Origin: Puccinia triticina
Taxonomy: Eukaryota; Basidiomycota; Pucciniomycetes; Pucciniales; Pucciniaceae
Assembly: GCF_026914185.1 (NCBI RefSeq)
Contig: NC_070572.1
Span: 1,302,001 to 1,366,000 of the forward strand
Reading direction: 5' to 3'
DNA length: 64,000 nucleotides
The notes beneath the pieces are model-generated. The model saw only the letters and a program-made list of their open reading frames with translations, did no database searches and was not told the origin of the DNA. Within the stretch, counting starts at the first letter, position 1. Every line of letters begins with the position of its first letter. This document shows, piece after piece, positions 10,409 to 20,493 of the stretch. The position numbers were made by a program, and so were the translations under genes.

Positions 10409-11518
10409 TTTGGAGAACATCCAATACATAATTTGAATATATCCAGAGAAAACTTGAATAACAATATTGAGGTCATTAGACTTTGAATGTTATTCAAGTG
10501 CGGGAGTTCAAAAAATATTTGAGTGGGGATCCATCCAGACCTGCTCAATTTTTGAAATGCTCCTCTGCCCAGCGTATTGGGGACCCACAAGGACGACCTC
10601 ATCTCCTCAGTTCAAATTGAAAGCAGCCCATTCTCCAAGGGGTATACAATTTTTTTACTTTGTTTAAAACTAGGATTCAATAAATATGTACATACACAGG
10701 AAGCAGAAAAGGCAAGAAACTTGCTGGGCTACATAGCCAGCCAATAACACATATGACTACTGAGTACAAGCAAGCAAAGGATACATTTACAAAGAAAAGA
10801 CAAAGAGAAGAAATACAGGAACGCATAAATGAGCAGGGGAGGAGTAGATAGATCAGACGGCAGGAGGGGGGAGAGAAGGCTTGGCAACCAAAGGGATTGA
10901 CGGGCCAGACCATCCAAACAAGGGCAAGAAGAACTTGTGCCAACAGATGTACTCTGCTTGATGGACGGCCTGGAAGCGGTGTCAAGATGCAAGAGACCTT
11001 CAAAAGAGATCCTTCCAATATTTTTTTCTGGGTTGTACGTCTGCAATGATACTGGAGAAGCTAAGAGGAGGTTGATGGGAAGTGGGAAATGAAGGGTGAG
11101 AAGGGAGAGGAGCAACACGAGGAACGATGGTGGGAGGAGAGAGAGAAGACACTAGAGATGGCCAGTGGGTACCCGTCTGGCGGTACCCGGCACCCACGGG
11201 CGGGTACACCTCCCTGTCCTTGGGTACCCCCCCCGCGGGTGCCGTGTATGGTTACGGGTCTGTGACATATGGCTGAAAAATAGCAAGTACTATTGAGTTT
11301 TCGCCGTGACAGTCTTGTGAAAGGGCTGAGTCTCATTGCCTTCCTCGCTTCCACTCCCTTGTCTCCTCCCTTTCATGTCGCCTCATCCTTTTCCGGCCAT
11401 CACATTCCCTTCCTTGCAACCACTCTTGTCTTGACTTTGTTCAGACTCGACTCTTCAATATTCGTCTTGACATTGCTCAAGACGCAAAACTCATTCCGGC
11501 TCGACATTGCTTGAGTTC
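10409..11518. repeat. 1.1-kb direct repeat, copy 2
   Basis: This is the mate of 5506-6617. It is joined on the left directly to the broken Copia RT and on the right continues without a break into the rest of the hAT element, so this copy keeps the original context of the hAT left end. Confidence 0.9.
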
Positions 11519-11830
11519 CTTATCAATCTCTTGATCGGCTCCTCTCTTCAATTTGGTGAGAAACGAACAACAATAACCTCGGTCCATTCCTCCCTTGGCT
11601 AATCCCTTTTTCCTTTCTCTCTTTCTATCTCTTTTCCAGTGTCTTTGTTCCCATTCTACTCTCTCCTGTCCTTGGTTGTCTCAGAATCTCAATTCTCTTG
11701 TGGTGGTAATTCTCTCTCTCATCTTCTCTCCTGATGTTCTTTCTCATTCCTTTCTTGATCATTCTAATTTTGTTTCTTCAGTATGGTTCTCAATTTTACA
11801 GCAATTCAGATTAAATCTTCACAAGTACCC

Positions 11831-12562
11831 ATGTCCAACACAGGTACCCGTTCAGGCTCCCGCCGCAGAGTTGACTCTGCCGAGTCCCGACTCATCCCAC
11901 ATCAGACCAGACTGCACACACCCAATACCGTAAACGACACTGCTCTCGCCTCATCTGACTCAGAATTGAGTCGCCACCATCCCCTGTAAGCTAAAAATCT
12001 ATCTGACAATCCAAGCCTCCCCCCCCCCCCTCACCGCAAGAATGCTGATCTAATTTGTGTGCTTCTATATTCAATACAGCTCGCTGCTCTGGCTCCCAGT
12101 TTCACTGCCTCTGAATCATAATCGGTTCACAGCCCCGGTAAGTCCATTTCTCACTTTTCTGGCCTCACCCCACCTCAATTGTTATGCCATTCACGGCTTG
12201 TATGGTGGACCCAATCAAGCATATGCGGATGGGAAAACATGAAGGCTATTGTGGTTATTATCTCATGCTGACATGTCCCAAATAAACCTGTTGGCTGACA
12301 TTTATATAAGGGTCTGTCCCAGCCTCAGGCTCTGTGAATAGTGACACGTTCTCACAGAGACCTCACACCATGAAACAATCAAGCAAGAGGTCATGCCAGA
12401 CCTTGATTTCACCGACAACATTGCCTCCGGGACCATCAGATGGTTGGACTAAAGCAATACAATCTGATGTCGCTGATACCAATATCTTGGTTGTGAATGA
12501 TGATTCCTCAGCTACCCGTACAAAAGTCCCTCGGACCAGCCAGCCTAATTTTTGCCTGCATA
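11831..12562 (+). pseudogene. Possible 5' exons of the hAT transposase gene
   Basis: An ATG at 11831 opens a frame (MSNTGTRSGSRRRVDSAESR...) followed by a good donor at about 11987 (GTAAGC) and an acceptor at about 12079. A second short exon ends at a GTAAGT near 12139. A further open stretch from about 12334 runs to the insertion edge. No BED finger or DDE motif is visible. Assignment to the transposase rests only on position between the left terminus and the dimerisation exon. Confidence 0.35.
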
Positions 12563-14183
12563 CACCAGGGATGCTTGGGGGGCACTCCCCAGGGAGTGCC
12601 TTACGTTGAATTTTTTTCATAACTCAGTGCAATGTCTACTACATCATATGTGTAATCAAACATGAAATGATATACAAGTATATATGAAGTATCCATAACT
12701 CATCTGGAACTCTTCTGTAATTCAGTAGTAACTAAACTGGACCACAGAACACAAATTGTCTGTAACCAAACTTTAACTCAAGTGCAAAGCACCACTCATA
12801 AATTGTTTTTACCCAAGGGTGAAGTCAATCTGAATAGTGTTGGAACCATTTCATCATCCTGTACCCATTGCTGTGGCCTCAACAGAATGTGATTGGTGTG
12901 TGATTTGTCACCCTATTGTACGCGCGTACAATAGATTTGGATAAAGAAAATTTCAGAAGTGCAAAATGTTTTAATATTTGCACAAGAGAAATAGAACTGT
13001 ATTTTGGCTGGGTACAAAAGGGTGACACAGTTCATCAATCAATCAGCTGCAAATGCCCCTCTGTTCTAAAAAATGTGTGATTGGTGTGTGATTTGTCACC
13101 CTATTGTACGCGCGTACAATAGGGTGACAAATCATATTCCATCAGGGCAGTTACACTATTTTTTTCTTAAATTTTACCCTCATTTACTCGGCAGAAGTCC
13201 CCCTCTGGTATGAAAAGTGCCTGATTTGTCACCCTATTGTACGCGCGTACAATAGGGTGACAAATCACACACTTTTCAGACCAAAGGTGAATTTTTGCCA
13301 TTTAAATGAGGGTGACACAGTTTGGAAACAATTCAGCTGGAAATGTCCCTCCAGTCTGGAAAGTGTGTGACTTGTGTGTGATTTGTCAATCTATTGTACT
13401 AGGGTGACAAATCACAGACTTTTCAGACCAGAGGGACATGTCCAGCTGAATTGTTTCCAAACCATGTCACCCTGATTTACTGGGCAAAAATTCCCCTCTG
13501 GTCTGAAAAGATTGTGATTTGTCACCCTATTGTACGCGCGTACAATAGGGTGACAAATCAGGCACTTTTCATACCAGAGGGGGACTTCTGCCGAGTCAAT
13601 GAGGGTAAAATTTAAGAAAAAAATAGTGTAACTGCCCTGATGGAATATGATTTGTCACCCTATTGTACGCGCGTACAATAGGGTGACAAATCACACACCA
13701 ATCACACATTTTTTAGAACAGAGGGGCATTTGCAGCTGATTGATTGATGAACTGTGTCACCCTTTTGTACCCAGCCAAAATACAGTTCTATTTCTCTTGT
13801 GCAAATATTAAAACATTTTGCACTTCTGAAATTTTCTTTATCCAAATCTAGGCAGTTGCGTTTCAGGTGTGATATATATTTGATGAAGGGAGTTCACCCC
13901 AATGTAAAAAAAATTGGATAAGCAAGAGCTACCTGATTTTGAAATGTAGAACTGAAGTTAGGATTGACATGAACTTGACTTCAAGATGAATCCAACAGAG
14001 TTGAATGATAGTTCACGTCCAACGGTTACATATCACCCCAAATTAGATTGGCCTATAGTTCTTGCCCAGTTATTGAACAATTAACCATCACATTGTAAGG
14101 AATTCTGCCCCAGTTCAGACAAAAACCAACCCCAAATTCAGCTGTGGCACTCCCTGGGGAGTGCCCCCAAAGCTTCCCTGGTG
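12563..14183. mobile_element. 1.62-kb inverted-repeat DNA element (CACTA-like termini)
   Basis: The ends are CACCAGGGATGCTT... and its complement ...AAGCTTCCCTGGTG, with matching GGGGGCACTCCCCAGGGAGT inside, giving about 38 bp of terminal inverted repeat. The flanks are ATA on both sides (12560-12562 and 14184-14186), a 3-bp duplication. CAC-termini plus 3-bp duplication fit the CACTA superfamily, but no transposase is present, so the class is tentative. It sits in a gap of the hAT transposase gene and contains the 0.92-kb hairpin. Confidence 0.7.
12932..13850. repeat. 0.92-kb near-perfect inverted repeat made of nested 46-bp palindromes
   Basis: The arms mirror each other around about 13391. 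Four perfect 46-bp palindromes sit symmetrically at 13089-13134, 13222-13267, 13515-13560 and 13648-13693. Each half starts TGATTTGTCACCCTATTGTA and meets at CGCG. A degenerate fifth lies at the centre and a half copy at 12901-12934. A transcript through this would fold into one long hairpin. Confidence 0.92.
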
Positions 14184-14207
14184 ATATCTGATTTTTATTC
14201 AATCTAG

Positions 14208-14395
14208 CTACTTCCGTCGATGTTGACAGGGCTTTCTCATTTGGACAGGATTATGTATCGAAAAAAAGACACTGCCTCAGTCCAGTTTCTATCATCAGAG
14301 GGATGTATGTTGCTTTTTACTCAAAAAATGACTTGATCCCCCCCGGTATGCTCAAAAGGTGGAAGGTAGGACTCCAAGATGAAAAAAAAGGATAA
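14208..14395 (+). pseudogene. hAT transposase C-terminal dimerisation exon
   Basis: After an acceptor (CAATCTAG) the frame reads TSVDVDRAFSFGQDYVSKKR, then SIIRGMYVAFYSKNDLI and a conserved tryptophan (KRWKVG), ending at TAA 14393-14395. This is the hallmark hAT dimerisation region that pairs transposase monomers. The exon itself has no internal stop, but the catalytic part of the gene is absent from the window, so it cannot make an active transposase. Confidence 0.85.
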
Positions 14396-14721
14396 ACTAA
14401 AGAGAAAAGGTACAGATCAAGTGTGATCATGCAAGAATTTTTTCATTACAAATTTTTATCTACAATTGACAGATCATTGTGGATTTGATAATCCGAGGTT
14501 TTTTTTTATGAGATATTGTTGTCCAACAACTAGTGGCTTCAAAATTGAAAAAAAGTCTGTAGTTGTGTAAAATATAGTGAGGGTACCCGTGGCACACGCC
14601 GCGGGTACCGGCAGTACCTGTCCGCGGGTGTTGGCGGCGAGTCTGGGTACCTAAATTTTTACAAAATCATGGCGGGTACCCGGACACGCCACGGGTACCC
14701 AGGTCCCCATGGCCATCTCTA

Positions 14722-15430
14722 GAAGACGCCTTTTTCCAATCAAAGTCAGAATAAAAAGGGAAGATTTCTGTGGACCGTGGTGGGTTGCCAGCTTCAAAAT
14801 TTTTTCGGAAAATTTTTGGATGTTCCTTGGGTGGGGAGCCATGAAGGATGGCACTCAAATACCCTCTGAATGCCTTTCAAAAGACATTCAGCAGAGCTGT
14901 TTCCTCCACTGAAGGCCTTTTGAAGGGCAATTGGAGTTGAACTCCAAAGAGATGATCTGGTGAAACCCGCTGGTTGGGCGGGTTTTTTCCAGATAAATTC
15001 ATGCAAAAAAGTTTCCCAAAAATTGGGAAAATCTTTGGATGACTTTTGAAAGCTACTCAACCAAGGGCACTTCAATGGTTTTTGGAATGTAACGGCTCCC
15101 TTCAAAGGTCACCTGAAGGAAAACCTTAAAAGTGTGTCTGGGGTGTACGGTTCTCCAAACACCCCCAGATTTTTTCTGCCATATGAATACCAATAGTCAA
15201 AGGCTTTGTCTACGTGTAGTGCAGCAGTTTTTGGCCCGGCTGCACTACACTATTTTGCAGCTTATTTTGGCTACGCTTGCGCTTTTTGGCGCAAGTGTGT
15301 GGCATTTCAAATTTTTAGCGGCTATTTTTAGCCATATTATAGCGCAAAAGCGCTGCGCTAACACTATAAAAAGCGCGCTAAGCTATTTTGTGGGGGGGAG
15401 AAAGTAGCTTTTATTTATTTATTTTTGCTG
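14722..15430. other. Gene-free gap with a partial GCGC-repeat tract
   Basis: Nothing coding is supported. From about 15215 to 15400 there is a TAGCGC/GCGCTA-rich tract resembling an eroded member of the fold-back family seen intact at 16203-16679. Confidence 0.5.
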
Positions 15431-15689
15431 CACTGCAAGAAAAACTCTAGAAACTGCTTGCAGTTGAGATGCAGCAAGCTTCAATCAAGCTTCAGCTCAA
15501 GCTGGAGTCAAGCACCCAAATTCCGTGCTGGTGCACCTTGAGTGTGTACCTTGTTCAGCATCTCAATCTTGAACATGCTGGAGTGCTCAATGCTCATGCA
15601 GTAGGCTGAGGCAAATGAGAATCCCCCGGAGCACCCTTTCATTTTCTTTTATTAAACACTCCATGCAACATTGAATCCAGCCAGAATAA

Positions 15690-16735
15690 AATAAAAAGGG
15701 TATGTACACATGAAAGGGATATGTACAGATAAATAAATATGTACACATGAAAGGGGAATGTGAGGAGGTGTATTAACACATAAAAGGGATATGTGCACAT
15801 GATGAAAGGGGTATGTATGCATGAAAGGGGTATTTATGCATGAAAGGGGTATGTGCAGTAAGGGGTATTTGCACATGAAAGGGATATGTAAACATCAGAG
15901 GGGTATGTAAACCTGAATGGTAAAAGGGGTACTAAAAGGGACCTAAAAAACTCAAAGGGGGCATGTAAACATGAAAGGGTCATGACCAAATGATGAATGG
16001 GGTATGTACACATTGTGAAAGGGATACATGCACATGAAAGGGATACACACACATGAAAGGTGTATGTGCACATAAAGGGCTATGTACACCTTATGAACGG
16101 GGTGAATGCATACAAAAGGGATATATGCACATGAAAGGGGTATGTGCACATGAAAGGGGTATGTGCACATGAAAGAGGTATGTGCACATGAAAGGGGTAT
16201 GTCAACACTGGGTTGCTACGCTAACCATAGCGGTTAGCGTAGCGTAGCGCAGCGCAAATGCGCTATTTTTTAGCGTAGCGTTAGCGCAATTGCCTGCATA
16301 TGCGCTAACGCTATGCGCACGCGGTAAGCATCTATTTTAGCTGATAGCGTAGCGTTAGCGCAGATGCGCGCAACTGCGCTAACGCTACACATGCAGAGCG
16401 CAAAAGAGCGCGCGTTACGCTGCGCTACAGCGCCTTTAGCGGGAAAAAAGGGCTTTTTTTCCGCTAAAAGCGCTGTAGCGCAGCGCAGCGTAGCGTAGCG
16501 ACTGTAGCGGCGCGCTAACACTAACAAATAATTGGCGCGCTGTTAGCGCCGCTGAAAATTAGCGCAGCGTAGGGGCGCTAACAGAGCGCTAACGCTATGC
16601 AAAATAGAAGGGCGCTTTTTGCCGCTACGCTAACGCGTAGCGCTGAAATAGCGTAGCGTAGCTTAGCGACCCAGTGTTGGGTATGTGCACATGAAAGGGG
16701 TATGTGCACAGGTATCAACTGATTTACTTAGTTTT
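15690..16735. repeat. GAAAGGGGTATGTGCACAT minisatellite
   Basis: Dozens of imperfect 18-24-base units of the form ATGAAAGGGGTATGTGCAC occur here, interrupted by the fold-back element. Removing that element and one copy of its 7-bp target duplication restores a perfect repeat unit. Long frames across the array are by-products of the repeat. Confidence 0.9.
16203..16679. mobile_element. Fold-back element (GCGTTAGCGTAGC type), copy A
   Basis: Ends are CAACACTGGGTTGCTACGCT and complement ...GCGACCCAGTGTTG, with GGTATGT on both sides (16196-16202, 16680-16686). The interior is almost entirely TAGCGTTAGCGCA-like and self-complementary. It is 477 bp with no coding capacity. Seven-base (or eight, sharing a terminal G) duplications suggest mobilisation by a hAT-type transposase, which is inference. 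Confidence 0.85.
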
Positions 16736-16772
16736 TTGTACCTTAGACTCACTCTTTCATAAATTAGACAAT

Positions 16773-18048
16773 GGGGGGGTTCAAATTTGACTCCTGCACT
16801 GTTTCAGGAGACAATTCAGGAAAAAAAAAGTCCCAGCCAAAAATCTCCAGAACTTCCTGCAACTTTGAATCCCCCAAAATCCCAATATCTGTTGTTGCAA
16901 TCAATTCAGGACCCACGAAAGCAGTCAAAAAGGTAAGTCCAAAACTTGCCCATCTCATCATGACAGGATGGCCGGCCCAGAGTCCAGACCGGCCATCAAT
17001 TGCATTGGATGGCCGGTAAACATTGTCCACACATTGTACATACACCCCCCTTGATGACCTGGTCGGGTCATCAATTCGCGAGTGGGTAACCAATACCCCA
17101 CCACTCGATGACGCGACCCGGTCATTGAGCGGATACAAACCCCACTCGATGGCCCGGTCACCCGATCATTGTGTGGATAAGACTTCACTTGATGACTGGG
17201 TGGGTCTCCACTCAATGGACCGGTCAACTCGATGAGACCAGTCATCGAGTGATGGATGGGTCCGGCCATTGAGTGGATACACACCCACTCGATGATCGAC
17301 CCGGTCATTGGGTGGATAAAAATCCACTTGATGATTGACCCCGTCATAAAATCCACTCAATGACGGGTTGATCATCAAGCACTCAATGGCCGGACCCATC
17401 CAGAGTTGGTCGGGTCATTGAGTTCCACTCAATGGACCCACCCAGTCATCAAGTGACCCGGTTATCGGGTGGATAAAAATCCACTCGATGATCGACCGAT
17501 GACCGGGTCAACCATTGAGTGGTTGTGTATATATCCACTCAATGACCCGGTCTGGACATCGAGTGGATACATACACCCTCCACTTTTTGACTGGGTGACC
17601 GGGTCATTGAGTGGAGTGGTTATCCACTCGACGATCCGACCAAATCATTGAGTAGATACACACCACTCAATGACCCGGTCCGGCCATCAAGTGGTGGGTA
17701 TTGGTTATCCACTCGAGTCTTGATGACCCGGTCGGGTCATCCAGCTGTGTATGTATCCACTCGATGACCGGGTTGGTCATTGAGTGGGGTGTATGTGGCA
17801 ACATGTTATGTGGAGTGCATCTTCTTGACTGGATGGGCCGGGCCATGAATCAGATGAGGTGTGTCCAAAAGATATTTTTTTCTTTTGGAGGCCATGGATT
17901 CAGGAATTTGGGGTGTTTCCTGATTCAGGAAGGCCCTTTCTGCATCCCCTCTCGTGAAGGAAATTGGGTTTGCAGGAAGGAATTCTGGTCCATTTTTTTC
18001 CTGAATTTTGGTCCTGAAAAAGTGCAGGAGTCAACTTTGAACCCCCCC
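16773..18048. mobile_element. Non-autonomous PIF/Harbinger-type element, 1.28 kb
   Basis: Ends are GGGGGGGTTCAAATTTGACT and ...GTCAACTTTGAACCCCCCC, flanked by AAT on both sides. The terminal sequence and AAT target match the 9.1-kb element that starts 700 bases downstream, so that transposase may mobilise it. The interior is a degenerate array with no transposase. Confidence 0.82.
16970..17800. repeat. Degenerate CACTCGATGACCCGGTC array
   Basis: About 25 copies of a 16-22-base motif (CACTCAATGACCCGGTC-like) occur in both orientations, giving many local hairpins. It fills the middle of the non-autonomous PIF-type element. Confidence 0.85.
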
Positions 18049-18251
18049 AATGTGCATGGAATCACCCAGTGCTTGATTCTTGCATGAGGCACAGCTTGCC
18101 TTGAGCTCTTGAATCTCAACTGCAAGCAGTTTCTAGAGTTTTTCTTGCAGTGCTGCTAAGTGGAAAAATAAAAGAACAAAAAGACTTTCTTTTTCTTTGA
18201 TATTTTGTATTTTAAGCAAGAGTAGAGAGTATGAGTAGTAATGAAATGAAG

Positions 18252-18600
18252 TTACAATTTTTTGAATTTAGCAGCCTTGTTATCGTTCTTCTTTTGTGCC
18301 ACTTTGAATTTTGGGTTCTCATGAGCCGCATTGATGATCTTCTGACAGTTTGAAAAATACCCTTTCATCCTAACCTTGTCACACAGCCACATGTGGCTGC
18401 TGATGCAGCTCTCAATTTTTTGGATTGCCAGACTGGAACAACCTGCAGAGCAAACATTGGCAGCTCCTGAAAATGTTTGCTTGACGGAAGTGCATACAAG
18501 AAGATTTGTGGCAGGTTGATTGAGGTTGATTGCTCTGGGAGTTGGTAGTATCTGGAGGAGTGGATGGTGCTTCATCATCTTTGGGGCTTGTGTTGGTCAT
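18252..18600 (-). pseudogene. Unrecognised small cysteine-containing protein, frame broken
   Basis: From ATG 18600 the frame reads MTNTSPKDDEAPSTPPDTTN..., then the sensible frame changes by one near 18490-18560 and continues QTFSGAANVCSAGCSSLAIQ to a lysine-rich end at TAA/TAG near 18252. No family was recognised. It lies between the CACTA-like element and the Harbinger element on the minus strand. The frame change may be an unrecognised intron. Confidence 0.3.
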
Positions 18601-19007
18601 AGTGGAAGCAACAGATTGGTGAAGACAGAAATGGGGGAGGTGGAGTTGAGAGCAAGAAAACAAGGGGTGAGAAAGCAAGGAAGTGGTACCGCCAAATGGC
18701 GGAGATGGTGGGTGTAGATGAGCGGCCGTGGGTGGCCAAGGGGTATGTATAATGGGGGGGTTCAAAGTTGAATCTCGCGCGTGCAGGAAGCGATTCAGGA
18801 GACCAAATTCAGGAAAAAAAAGGACCTGAATTTTTTCCTGAACTGCGGATTTCCTTCTTGAAGCGGGGCTGCAGGAACCCCTTCCTGAAGCAGGAAACAG
18901 TGATTTTCCTGAAACTCCTTCCTCCAACCTCTTCAAGTCACCAATCTTGGACCCAAAACTGAAATAATCTTCCATTCACTCACCTCCACAGATCGGTTAT
19001 TTTCAAC

Positions 19008-20403
19008 ATGCCTCCCAGGAAGAAAAAGAACTCAACCAACCCCTCAGCCAGCCAGACAAAGAAGACCACAGTAACTCCGGCTCCAGCTCCCACTCCGGCT
19101 CCACGTTCAGCTCCAACAACCAAGAAAAGGCCTCCCATCAGCTGGGAAAAGGACACCGTGGACGGATTTTCAAGCATTCGAATCCTCCTTGATTGGTTAC
19201 GTGAAGATGGAAACTATGTTCGTTGGCAAGGCGATAAGAAGAAAGGCTTGAACAAGGAGGCTTTAGCGAGTGAAGTTGTAGCAATCATGAAAGAACGTGG
19301 TATTGATCACCGTAACAACAAAGATATCCAAACAAAGATTCAAGAGCTCCAAGAGAATTACTGTAAGGCTAGCAACTGGCTTAATAACACCGGCTCAGGC
19401 GTCTTGGATGAAGACATTGCTAATGGGACCAACAACGTAAGAGGTATGTCCCATTCACATTCCTCACGAGATCTCATGAAGCATCAGATTGATTATGCTT
19501 CATTCAGCTGCAGTACTCAAGATCAGTAAATACCATTACGAATTGGATGAAGTCATGGGAGATCGAACTTGTACTAAGCCCGAGGCATTGGTTGACTTGA
19601 CAAAGGGCTTGGTTCCCGACTTGCTTGGATCGGATCAAGACGAAGAGGAGACCAGCCCAATCAAGGTACCGCTTGCCACAAACCAAACAATCGATGTTGA
19701 TGAACCATTGTCTCCTGGGCCTGACTCTTCCTTGAAGCGCAAGGCATCATACAAAAACAGGAAAGGTATGCTAGCACATTCTTTGCTGGTTCGGAATTGA
19801 ACTGATTGAGAACTCTTGGTGACAGCAAGCCACTTGCTTGGATCTGATCAAGACAAAGAGGAGACCAGCCCAATCAAGGTACCGCTTGCCACAAACCAAA
19901 CGATCGATGTTGATGAACCATTGTCTCCTGGGCCTGACTCTTCCTTGAAGCGCAAGGCATCATACAAAAACAGGAAAGGTATGCTAGCACATTCTTTGCT
20001 GGTTCCGAATTGAACTGATTGAGAACTCTTGGTGACAGCGAGCCTCCCACAAGGACTTGAAAAAGCAATCAGTGAGAGCAATGACTTTCGCGCCAAGTCC
20101 CTTCGATTCAAGGAGCGTCGTGAGACAAATCGATTGGCATTGGAATCTTCTCAAGAGAAGAAGCGCATCAAGATCGACAAACGCCGATTGCGTATTGAAG
20201 AATCAGACGCTCAAGTCAGACGAGCCCACGCAGAGGCAGAGCTTGTTTGAGTTCGAATTGCGTGTATGACAGATCTCAAAAAGGCCGGTTTTAGCAACAA
20301 TCACATCGAGAAGTTCATCGAGAAACAGTTTGGACAAGGATCAAGTAAAAATCCCATCTCAGATGATTCAGCCACTAGTGAAAGCAGCAACGACTCAGAT
20401 TGA
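19008..20403 (+). CDS. SANT/Myb-like DNA-binding protein of Harbinger element (one in-frame stop)
   Basis: Four exons fit in phase: 19008-19443, 19514-19765, 19826-19978 and 20039 onward, with GTATG donors. The N-terminus is basic and proline-rich (MPPRKKKNSTNPSASQ). A helical domain follows (ISWEKDTVDGFSSIRILLDW ... YVRWQGDKKKG ... KIQELQENYCKA), with spaced tryptophans as in Myb/SANT-like proteins that accompany Harbinger transposases. The C-terminus (FRAKSLRFKERRETNRLALE...) is a long charged helix. Exon 3 plus its intron is a tandem duplicate of the end of exon 2. A TGA at 20248-20250, in TTGA context, interrupts the frame, which then continues to TGA 20401-20403 ending in an acidic serine-rich tail. 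The protein would bind element ends and recruit transposase, by analogy with the family. Confidence 0.7.
19614..20039 (+). repeat. 213-bp tandem duplication of exon plus intron
   Basis: The segment ending GGTGACAGC at 19826 is repeated ending at 20039, with few substitutions. Each copy carries the 3' part of an exon, its GTATGC donor, the intron and the next acceptor, so splicing phase is kept and the protein gains a repeat of about 51 residues. Confidence 0.88.
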
Positions 20404-20493
20404 TCAAAGGGTGTACTAGTGTAGATTTCCCCATTTTAACTACAGCATATCTCTATCACATAAAGGCCTGTCAGAGAAAAATTAGCAATGAAA

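Larger units (their letters stand above)
11153..14721 (+). mobile_element. hAT transposon, internally deleted, with nested insertion
   Basis: The termini are inverted: TAGAGATGGCCAGTGGGTAC at 11153 and its near-complement ending ...GGCCATCTCTA at 14721. Both ends have GGTACCCG-rich subterminal repeats, as in Ac-like elements. The flanks are GAAGACAC (11145-11152) and GAAGACGC (14722-14729), an 8-bp target duplication with one mismatch, as expected for hAT. A hAT C-terminal dimerisation exon lies at 14208-14395. Most of the transposase is missing; a 1.6-kb element (12563-14183) occupies the gap. Confidence 0.8.
15431..18152. mobile_element. CACTA-like element with nested insertions
   Basis: The ends are CACTGCAAGAAAAACTCTAG and its complement, followed by further inverted matching (AAACTGCTTGCAGTTGAGAT), about 40 bp in total. 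The flanks are CTG on both sides (15428-15430, 18153-18155). The terminus closely resembles the plant En/Spm consensus CACTACAAGAAAA. CAAGCTT-type subterminal repeats lie at 15470-15540. No transposase is visible. About 960 bases remain when the fold-back (16203-16679) and PIF derivative (16773-18048) are removed. Confidence 0.75.

Noticed and set aside
12901..13693. Regularly spaced identical palindromes that resemble a CRISPR array
   Set aside because: The spacing is mirror-symmetrical, the intervening segments are inverted copies of each other, and the context is a eukaryotic transposon. No Cas-like gene is present.
15652..16170. Minus-strand frames rich in cysteine, proline and tyrosine
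   Set aside because: Pure translation of the GAAAGGGGTATGTGCACAT minisatellite.
16270..16527. Frame of 85 residues repeated at 45880-46137
   Set aside because: Translation of the fold-back element's GCGTTAGCG repeats; it reflects repeat identity, not a gene.
16958..17400. Overlapping frames on both strands
   Set aside because: By-products of the degenerate CACTCGATGACCCGGTC array.
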